Shown here: piece after piece, positions 58,701 through 64,000 of the stretch
Numbering within the stretch: the stretch's first letter is position 1
How the letters are laid out: each line of letters begins with the position of its first letter
From: Rhodopirellula bahusiensis
GTDB taxonomy: Bacteria > Planctomycetota > Planctomycetia > Pirellulales > Pirellulaceae
Direction of reading: 5' to 3'
DNA length: 64,000 nucleotides
NCBI RefSeq assembly: GCF_002727185.1
Contig: NZ_NIZW01000001.1
Coordinates: forward strand, 558,001 to 622,000
The notes under the pieces: model-generated
Seen by the model: only the letters and a program-made list of their open reading frames with translations
Database searches by the model: none
What the model was told of the DNA's origin: nothing
Position numbers and translations under genes: made by a program

Positions 58701-59077
58701 TTAAGTATTACAACTCGATGACGACGTGGATCGACATTGATGCCTTGCTGGAATCGTTTGGCTTGGATCGCGACTCACTCAAAGATGCGTCTGCCGTTGA
58801 CACCGCGGTTCGCGAAATGGCCGCTCGCTTGCCGACTTACATCACGCTCAAAGAAGTCAAGAAACGTTGGGGTCACGCTCAAGAAGACGTGTTCCCAGTC
58901 GCCCAATTCGAAAAACTATGGGGCGACATGACGACGCTTTCGGACATCGACAGTCGGTTCATTGTGACCCCCATGCGTCGCGGTCAGCAACTCAAAGAAC
59001 CCAGCCAACTCGATGGCTGGAACCGAGACGGAGGCTCCGCCTACGTCGATGCCCTCTGCAAATGGAACGAGTCCTGA
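55709..59077 (+). CDS. Bifunctional-looking GHMP sugar kinase - UDPGP nucleotidyltransferase fusion
   Basis: 1122 residues. After a ~185-residue N-terminal region, residues ~187-560 look like a fucokinase-type GHMP kinase: VSHSAWSDIFFLG (191-203), GSRLAVSTNLLGS (321-333), GGSGGGWQDSGG (371-382) and GGMSGGGMGF (534-543). Residues ~745-1100 match UDPGP-family uridylyltransferases: LAAGVGSRW...K (752-768), NIDTLGANVDP (935-945), a GGGLALVAGRPRLVE patch, and YYNSMTTWIDIDAL near 1000. It should phosphorylate a sugar at C1 and join it to a nucleotide, probably UTP. The Fkp enzyme of Bacteroides has the opposite domain order. The UDPGP part is firm; the kinase part rests on motif matches; the sugar is unknown. 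Confidence 0.8.
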   Translation: MPELRSMNSLIETITTDQADLRDRSLESLVENASLAELLDHIEELDRFRRQEKNLYQRVRALFFLSAIYRYHLPPRLDQSKSGSIPFEGYEHLLGRRFQEAIDDFLEVQSANGPSDSLSSALASAYHELGFQTLADQVRHSVRTVRGNQWMFRLGHVAEHPLRIRKELLPTENTPHVSPVLKETTAVRMDVSHSAWSDIFFLGMDYPEGARVINVSVDLGVRGRDNEVRPPIETYLRVIDQPVFRLVSVDLNASVEVTTVAEMFDFARDYLGLLKAAVIAAGVVPPGLEGCGSDMASLLERVVGRGKGLELVSKINDIPKGSRLAVSTNLLGSLISNLMRATGQIQSLQGELTEPDRRLIAARAILGEWIGGSGGGWQDSGGVWPGIKLICGQTSGEEDPEFGISRGRLMPDHEVLGEDRISTDARQKLQDSLVVVHGGMAQNVGPILEMVTEHYLVRGREQWIGRQEAMTIYDEVVDALQQGDIRRLGSLTTKNFEGPLQTIIPWATNRFTDVMIQRCREQYGDLFWGFWMLGGMSGGGMGFIFDPTIKQTAQDWLSQEMVSVKRELETALPFAMDPVVYDFQINDHGTFAELLPAQSAVLPQKYYALMMPKWLRKPLRELSPQTREELAGISRRCSDPNDRDADAALLLRSVLPSDNQAAGKKKDNPKTDHDSLAAILKRSGFDRAQHEQIRADMRAGKFGLAANRLSRDLKITDVAETHVTDARDGLDDRLADIGSKAIADGQIGVITLAAGVGSRWTQGAGVCKALHPFHRFAGKHRSFLEIHLAKNRAATSQHGGVIPHVITTSWMTDEAIRTVLDRTRNYGHHGPVHVSSGRSVGLRMVPMVRDLHFLWEETAQQVLDQQQQKMRESARSAIANWAEQTGEGSDYTDNVAAQCVHPVGHWYEVPNLFRNGTLSQLLRDQPSLRYLMLHNIDTLGANVDPALFGLHIESGATLSYEVIPRRLEDRGGGLALVAGRPRLVEGLAMPDERIEFGLKYYNSMTTWIDIDALLESFGLDRDSLKDASAVDTAVREMAARLPTYITLKEVKKRWGHAQEDVFPVAQFEKLWGDMTTLSDIDSRFIVTPMRRGQQLKEPSQLDGWNRDGGSAYVDALCKWNES

Positions 59078-59112
59078 GTCTCTGAGTCTCTGTGGCCCTT
59101 TCCACTCCCGAA

Positions 59113-60018
59113 TCACCAATCCTCGGTAGGCTCACTCAACAGTGCGTCGCCGAGTAAGAACCATCCGATGACGCCGAGCAAAATCACTGCAAAAGCGACC
59201 GCGATAGAGACTCGCATGAACGTCGGTCGATTCTTCAGCCAAACGTCAGGGATCGAGATGCAAGTCGGCAACAGAAGGATCAACCCGTACAACCAAGCGG
59301 GATGCTCCTCATAGGTATAAAACCGACCGGTTGCCGTGGTGCTCGCCGCTAACAAGAGCACGGCTGGAAACAGCCTGCCGATGTTTGACTTGGACATCAA
59401 CGAAGCTGCGATGGCAAAAACGAACGTCGCCACCAAAGCACTCACCATCCACTCCGCCAAACCACCGTAAGCACTGGCGGCCAACAGCGTGGGCGCGACC
59501 AAACCAGCTAAAGCAACCCACAGCACCCAGGACGCTGCACCGTTTCGTCGCATTCGGTCCAACGACCAAATATTGATCAAGGTGGCCCCGGCAACGGACG
59601 CCATCCAAGGACGATGAAGCGGCAACATATCCGTCCAACCATCGCCGGTGGGCATGGTCCACATCGCCGTGGCGATCGATCCCAATCCCGCGACCAACCA
59701 CCAAAACCCAAAGTGATTCTTGGCGTCGATGGATGGATCTTTTGCAGGTGCCCAAGAACACCCCACAAGCAGCAGCGATGAAACAAAGATCGGTGCCAAG
59801 ACGATTTGCCAAGACTCGAGGGCCGACCAATCCAGTTCTTGCCTCGCTAGCATGCAGGCAGCCACTGCCGAGGACCAACCCAGCACCGCAAGCATCGCTG
59901 GCACGCGTTCCTGACCAACTGTCAGCTTGGATCGCTGAAACGCCCAAGCACCAATGACAAACGCCAGCGACAGGATCGCTGGCGTCATCACAGACCAAAG
60001 TAGAATTTGTGTTTCCAC
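59113..60018 (-). CDS. Hypothetical polytopic membrane protein
   Basis: GTG at 60018 is preferred because it starts four bases after the YceI stop; a longer frame from 60057 would overlap YceI. About 301 residues with many hydrophobic segments, such as MTPAILSLAFVIGAWAF, VPAMLAVLGWSSAVAACML, IVLAPIFVSSLLLVGCSW, FWWLVAGLGSIATAMWTM and VSIAVAFAVILLGVIGWFLL. Around nine helices are likely. No family recognised. It is close behind yceI and probably in its operon, so it may act in the envelope, but that is only context. Confidence 0.65.
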   Translation of the reverse strand: METQILLWSVMTPAILSLAFVIGAWAFQRSKLTVGQERVPAMLAVLGWSSAVAACMLARQELDWSALESWQIVLAPIFVSSLLLVGCSWAPAKDPSIDAKNHFGFWWLVAGLGSIATAMWTMPTGDGWTDMLPLHRPWMASVAGATLINIWSLDRMRRNGAASWVLWVALAGLVAPTLLAASAYGGLAEWMVSALVATFVFAIAASLMSKSNIGRLFPAVLLLAASTTATGRFYTYEEHPAWLYGLILLLPTCISIPDVWLKNRPTFMRVSIAVAFAVILLGVIGWFLLGDALLSEPTEDW

Positions 60019-60022
60019 GGTC

Positions 60023-60571
60023 TTATCGCTTGAAGACCAATAGAGTTTGGATGGCAACCTTGTCGTTGATCTTGCCCTTGCCGTAGGTCATGCCCCACTT
60101 GGTTCGATCGATGTCAAAGTTGGCAGCCAAGACCAGCATCTCTTCCGTCAACTTGGGCATCGACGGGATCGTGACCTCGACCGTTTTCCCAAGCATTGTC
60201 AGATTCCCGACAATGTTCACCGTGTCTTTCTTTGGGTCATGTGCGATCTTGGTCGACTCGAACGTGATCTTGGGGTGCTTGCGAACGTCAAAGAAGTCAG
60301 GGTTCTTCAAGTGGTTGGTCAACTTGTCATCGTCGGACCAAAGACTTGTCGCATCAATCTCAATCTTGAGCGAGCCCTTGCTGGGGTCCTCGACATTCAA
60401 CTTGACGTCCGCGGTGAACTTCTTGAAGCCACCATCATGCTTGCCATCCGGCTTCGCACCGACGAAAGAGATCTTCGACTTTTCCGTATCCAAAGTTGGT
60501 TGTTCCTCAGCGGAACCAACCACGGAAGAAACGCAAACCAGCGTCAACATCAAGGCAACACGTTGCAACAT
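60023..60571 (-). CDS. YceI family secreted protein
   Basis: The start at 60571 gives a signal peptide (MLQRVALMLTLVCVSSVVGS) and 182 residues; the frame extends 21 codons upstream without signal character. The mature part matches YceI/lipocalin-like proteins: LDTEKSKISFVGAK, DGKHDGGFKKFTADVKLN, FFDVRKHPKITFEST and GNLTMLGKTVEVT. Family members bind isoprenoid-like lipids in the periplasm. Followed within a few bases by a membrane protein gene on the same strand, so probably cotranscribed. Confidence 0.92.
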   Translation of the reverse strand: MLQRVALMLTLVCVSSVVGSAEEQPTLDTEKSKISFVGAKPDGKHDGGFKKFTADVKLNVEDPSKGSLKIEIDATSLWSDDDKLTNHLKNPDFFDVRKHPKITFESTKIAHDPKKDTVNIVGNLTMLGKTVEVTIPSMPKLTEEMLVLAANFDIDRTKWGMTYGKGKINDKVAIQTLLVFKR

Positions 60572-60841
60572 CTTGAACAAACCCTCGGAGGATGGGGACA
60601 AAGTGATCTCATGGAATCGAGACTCCAACGTCAATGTCCGGATCGCTTCGTCATCCGCCTATCGAAGGCGAAAACTCTGGCCGGACATTCTCGTTGCTCG
60701 TCGATCCCACAATTGTGGCACGCGTCCGACCGCCAAACAACAAACTGACCACCCCGCGAGAGGCAAATCAGCTTGTTTTTCGGGCAATGCACGGGAGATC
60801 ACCTCCGGCGCAACCGTCCCATTTACTCGGGCCAAATCGGC

Positions 60842-63487
60842 TTAACCAGAGAACACAAATCCTTCGCCATTGTGATCGATCTTGATCACCGTGCCTTCGG
60901 GATAGCTGTTCTTCAAAATTGCGGATGCAAGCGGGTTTTGAACCTCGCGCTGAATCACACGTTTGAGTGGCCGTGCTCCATACGCTGGGTCGTAGCCCAC
61001 TTCTGCGATTTCGTCGATCGCGGCATCCGAGATCTCGACGGACAAACCGTTGGCTGCCAATCGCGAACGAAGCTCCTCCAGTTGCAATTCAACGATCCGG
61101 CGGATCTGAGACTGTTGCAAAGGATGGAAGATCACCGTGTCGTCGATCCGGTTGAGAAACTCGGGCAAGAACCTCGCCTTCAATGCTTCCTCGACCGCCT
61201 GACGCATTTCGTCTTCCTCTCCACCTTCCTCGGTAACGCGTTGAATCACTTGGCTGCCAACGTTGCTGGTCATCACGACCACCGTATTGGTGAAGTTCAC
61301 CGTTCGTCCTTGACCATCCGTTAGTCGCCCATCATCGAGGACTTGCAACAAGATATTGAAGACATCCGGGTGAGCCTTCTCCATCTCATCGAGCAAGATC
61401 ACCGCATAAGGACGTCGCCGAACAGCCTCGGTCAACTTGCCGCCCTCTTCGTAGCCAACATAGCCGGGAGGGGCACCAATCAATCGAGACACACTGTGCC
61501 GTTCCATGAACTCACTCATATCAATGCGAACCATCGCGGACTCGTCATCAAACATGACTTCCGCGAGTGCCTTGCAAAGCTCGGTTTTGCCGACACCCGT
61601 GGGGCCCAAAAACAAGAACGAACCAATCGGTCGGTTGGGATCTTGCAAACCACTGCGACTGCGACGGACCGCGTCCGCAACTGCGGTGACAGCTTCGTCT
61701 TGACCAACGACGCGCTGATGCAAACGCTCTTCCATCACCAACAACTTGGCACGTTCGGTTTCCATCATTCGAGTCACAGGAACGCCCGTCCAAGTGCTAA
61801 CAACCTCGGCGATCTCTTCCTCGGTGACTTCCTTGCGAAGCAACCGACGTTTCTCATCCCCTGGATCTTCTTTGGACTGGTCCGCTGACTCATCACGCTG
61901 CTCGGCCTCATCAATTCGAGCCTGCAGTTCACGAAGCCTTGATTGCACCTGCAGCATCTCACTGTAGGCATCCTCGGGGCTTTCGCCACGGAGTTGCTTC
62001 TCCTTGGCGTCCGCGTCCAGTTGAGCGAAACGATGATGCAACTGATCCACCTCTTGGCGAACCGATTGAACGTCGTCCAAGCCCATCTTTTCGGCTTCCC
62101 ATTGCTCCTTCAAACTCGCCAATTCAGCCTTCGCGGATTCCATTTCTTCTTCCACGTCGACACGTTTGGCGACAGCAGAAGCCTCCTGTTCGTCCACCAA
62201 CTGACGATGCACCAATTCCAATTGACGCAGTCGTCGTTGCAAACGGTCGATCGGCTCAGGCACGCTCTCCTTTTCCATCGCCAAACGACTGGCGGCTTCA
62301 TCGATCAAGTCGATCGCCTTGTCCGGCAGAAACCGATCCGCGATGTAGCGATCTGAAAGGTTGGCAGCGGCAACCAAAGCACTGTCCGTGATCCGAACAC
62401 CATGGTGCGATTCATAACGAGGTTTCAAGCCTCGCAAGATCGCGATGGTGTCTTCCGCATTGGGTTCACCCACGAACACGGGCTGGAACCGGCGTTCGAG
62501 TGCAGCGTCCTTTTCGATGTGCTGGCGATACTCGTCCAACGTCGTGGCACCGATGCAACGCAAAGCACCGCGAGCCAACTCGGGCTTGAGCAAGTTCGCC
62601 GCGTCCGCCGAACCCTCGGCATTGCCCGCGCCGACAACCAGGTGCAATTCATCGATGAACAAAATCACTTTGCCGTCAGAATCCTTGACCTCGCGTAGCA
62701 CCGATTTCAAACGCTCTTCGAAGTCACCACGGAACTTGGCTCCCGCGACGAGGGCACCCATGTCGAGCGAGACGACCTTCTTGCCTTTGAGGCTTTGTGG
62801 GACGTCACCTTCAAAGATGCGAAGCGCCAACCCTTCCGCGATCGCCGTTTTACCGACGCCGGGTTGGCCAATCAGAACAGGGTTGTTCTTGGTTCGACGA
62901 GAGAGAACCTGGATCACGCGACGGATCTCGTTGTCACGCCCAATGACAGGATCCAACTTGCCGCTTTGAGCCAACTGGGTCAGGTCGATGCCAAACTTTT
63001 CAAGAGCTTGGTAGGTCGATTCCGCATTCGGATCGGTCACGCGAGCTGAACCGCGAATTTGACTCATTGCGGTGAGCAGATCGTTGTCCGACACGCCCAA
63101 CAATGACAACAGATTCTTGGCCTTGTTGTCGGTGCGAGCCAAACCGACAAGCAAATGCTCGGTGCTGACGTATTCGTCCTTCAAAGATTCAGCCGATGTC
63201 GCCGACGCCTCGAGCGCTGCTTGCAGCTTGGCAGAGACACGAGCCTGGCCCATGCCGGAAGCGTTGGGTAGCTTTTCCAGTTCGCTCGCCAGCAACGACT
63301 TCAGTTTGGAAACATCGACGTTGATCTTTTCCAGCAAGGGCGTTGCGATTCCATCTCGCTGATTCACAGCGGCGGAGAGAACATGCAGCGGATCAATTTC
63401 GGCGTTGCCGGCGGATGTGGCTTGAGCCTGCGCTTCGGCCACGACGTTTTGAGCTTGGGTCGTTAGTTTGTCGATTCGAAAAGCCAT
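60842..63487 (-). CDS. clpB: ClpB disaggregase chaperone
   Basis: The ATG at 63487 ([20 protein letters not shown]) has GGAG about ten bases upstream; a longer frame adds 18 codons. 881 residues, the normal size. Clp N-domain first, then two AAA+ ATPase modules with Walker [15 protein letters not shown] and [14 protein letters not shown], Walker B-type [13 protein letters not shown], and the coiled-coil middle domain (about LEKLKQ-like helices around ERRFQPV... to LREL). ClpB pulls apart protein aggregates with DnaK, whose gene end lies upstream on the same strand. Confidence 0.97.
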   Translation of the reverse strand: MAFRIDKLTTQAQNVVAEAQAQATSAGNAEIDPLHVLSAAVNQRDGIATPLLEKINVDVSKLKSLLASELEKLPNASGMGQARVSAKLQAALEASATSAESLKDEYVSTEHLLVGLARTDNKAKNLLSLLGVSDNDLLTAMSQIRGSARVTDPNAESTYQALEKFGIDLTQLAQSGKLDPVIGRDNEIRRVIQVLSRRTKNNPVLIGQPGVGKTAIAEGLALRIFEGDVPQSLKGKKVVSLDMGALVAGAKFRGDFEERLKSVLREVKDSDGKVILFIDELHLVVGAGNAEGSADAANLLKPELARGALRCIGATTLDEYRQHIEKDAALERRFQPVFVGEPNAEDTIAILRGLKPRYESHHGVRITDSALVAAANLSDRYIADRFLPDKAIDLIDEAASRLAMEKESVPEPIDRLQRRLRQLELVHRQLVDEQEASAVAKRVDVEEEMESAKAELASLKEQWEAEKMGLDDVQSVRQEVDQLHHRFAQLDADAKEKQLRGESPEDAYSEMLQVQSRLRELQARIDEAEQRDESADQSKEDPGDEKRRLLRKEVTEEEIAEVVSTWTGVPVTRMMETERAKLLVMEERLHQRVVGQDEAVTAVADAVRRSRSGLQDPNRPIGSFLFLGPTGVGKTELCKALAEVMFDDESAMVRIDMSEFMERHSVSRLIGAPPGYVGYEEGGKLTEAVRRRPYAVILLDEMEKAHPDVFNILLQVLDDGRLTDGQGRTVNFTNTVVVMTSNVGSQVIQRVTEEGGEEDEMRQAVEEALKARFLPEFLNRIDDTVIFHPLQQSQIRRIVELQLEELRSRLAANGLSVEISDAAIDEIAEVGYDPAYGARPLKRVIQREVQNPLASAILKNSYPEGTVIKIDHNGEGFVFSG

Positions 63488-63604
63488 GGGAGTCTCCGAG
63501 CAGAGAAGTGGGTGGGAAAAGGAGGTGGGTCGCGAAAGCAATTTGAAAGGTCAGCGATACAATTCCCGCGCCGAACGGTATCACCAGAGACAAAACAACA
63601 GGCA

Positions 63605-63656
63605 TAAAAAAAGCGAGCGCCCGCCCGGCTGCGAAACAGCCGGGCGAGACTCGCCG
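63605..63656 (-). terminator. Intrinsic terminator after dnaK
   Basis: Reading the minus strand, a ten-base stem (CGCCCGGCTG / CAGCCGGGCG, plus positions 63637-63646 and 63622-63631), with outer GCGAG/CTCGC pairs, followed by seven T (63606-63612). It separates dnaK from clpB, so clpB likely has its own promoter in 63488-63605. Confidence 0.85.
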
Positions 63657-63711
63657 CTATCAAAAACGTGCGAGCCGAAAGGATGGAACCATCCGACTCG
63701 CATCGGTTAGG

Positions 63712-64000
63712 TCACTCTTTGACTTCGAACTCCGCGTCAATCGCGTCGTCATCGTCATTTCCGCCAGCAGTCGCACCAGCGGCGCCTTCTGCGTCAGCTC
63801 CTGCTTCGCCAGCAGCATCGGTCTTTTCGTACAAGACTTTGCTGAACGCTTGCGAGGCGGCTTCCAATTCGTCCGAGGCGGCTTTGATCTCGGCCAAGTC
63901 GTCGCCTTCAGCGGCTTTTTTGACCTTTTCGATCGCAGCGTTCATCGGAGCTTTGTCATCATCGGACAGCTTGTCGTCGTTCTCGCTCATCAACTTCTCA
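63712..64000 (-). CDS. dnaK: DnaK chaperone, C-terminal end (gene continues past window)
   Basis: The frame is open to the right edge (reading EKLMSENDDKLSDDDK), so this is the 3' part only. The helical-lid pattern (AAIEKVKKAAEGDDLAEIKA, SDELEAASQAFSKVLYEK) and the acidic C-terminal tail ending DDAIDAEFEVKE match Hsp70/DnaK. The tail has an Ala/Gly-rich stretch before the end. Hsp70 folds nascent and damaged proteins; here it sits upstream of clpB with a terminator between. Confidence 0.93.
   Translation of the reverse strand, partial: EKLMSENDDKLSDDDKAPMNAAIEKVKKAAEGDDLAEIKAASDELEAASQAFSKVLYEKTDAAGEAGADAEGAAGATAGGNDDDDAIDAEFEVKE

Overview
The window looks like a chromosome segment of a marine planctomycete of the Rhodopirellula type. 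Evidence is a set of planctomycete-typical families: paired PSCyt/DUF1549-DUF1553 and DUF1501 proteins, a DUF1559 pseudopilin-like protein, BBP7 beta-barrel proteins, an N-terminal planctomycete extracellular motif, a secreted FGly-type sulfatase, an ECF sigma factor overlapping a Ser/Thr kinase, and short palindromic repeats scattered between genes. Base composition is moderate GC. No rRNA, tRNA or CRISPR array was recognised.

Region 1 (1-6.1 kb) holds the 3' part of a secreted thioredoxin-fold protein, a sigma factor/kinase signalling pair, and a secreted coiled-coil protein with DPF repeats set in a dense mosaic of intergenic palindromes. Region 2 (6.1-19.4 kb) has a Tat-exported Gfo/Idh/MocA oxidoreductase, an M13 metallopeptidase, a SurA/PpiD-like membrane chaperone with an acidic insert, a large membrane protein built from duplicated halves, and two secreted repeat proteins. 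Region 3 (19.4-42 kb) is devoted to the cell surface and export: a 57-residue lipoprotein (19901-20074), a DUF1559 protein, a first CRTAC1-like lipoprotein, a PSCyt1/DUF1501 operon, a BBP7 - DUF11-repeat adhesin - BBP7 cluster, a decayed ISL3 transposase, and a second CRTAC1-like lipoprotein.

Region 4 (42-64 kb) is mostly housekeeping: an ABC-F ATPase, 2-oxoglutarate dehydrogenase E1 (sucA), an alpha/beta hydrolase, thpR-tsaD for RNA metabolism, pgl, panB, a sulfatase, a sugar-nucleotide gene pair, YceI, clpB and the 3' end of dnaK.

The most unusual gene is 55709-59077. It appears to fuse a GHMP-type (fucokinase-like) sugar kinase, N-terminal, to a UDPGP-type nucleotidyltransferase, C-terminal, which is the reverse of the domain order in bacterial Fkp. 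It is translationally coupled to a preceding nucleotidyltransferase-fold protein whose catalytic signature looks degenerate. Together they could form a salvage route that phosphorylates a sugar and activates it with a nucleotide, next to a sulfatase that may release such sugars from sulfated polysaccharides. The last step is inference.
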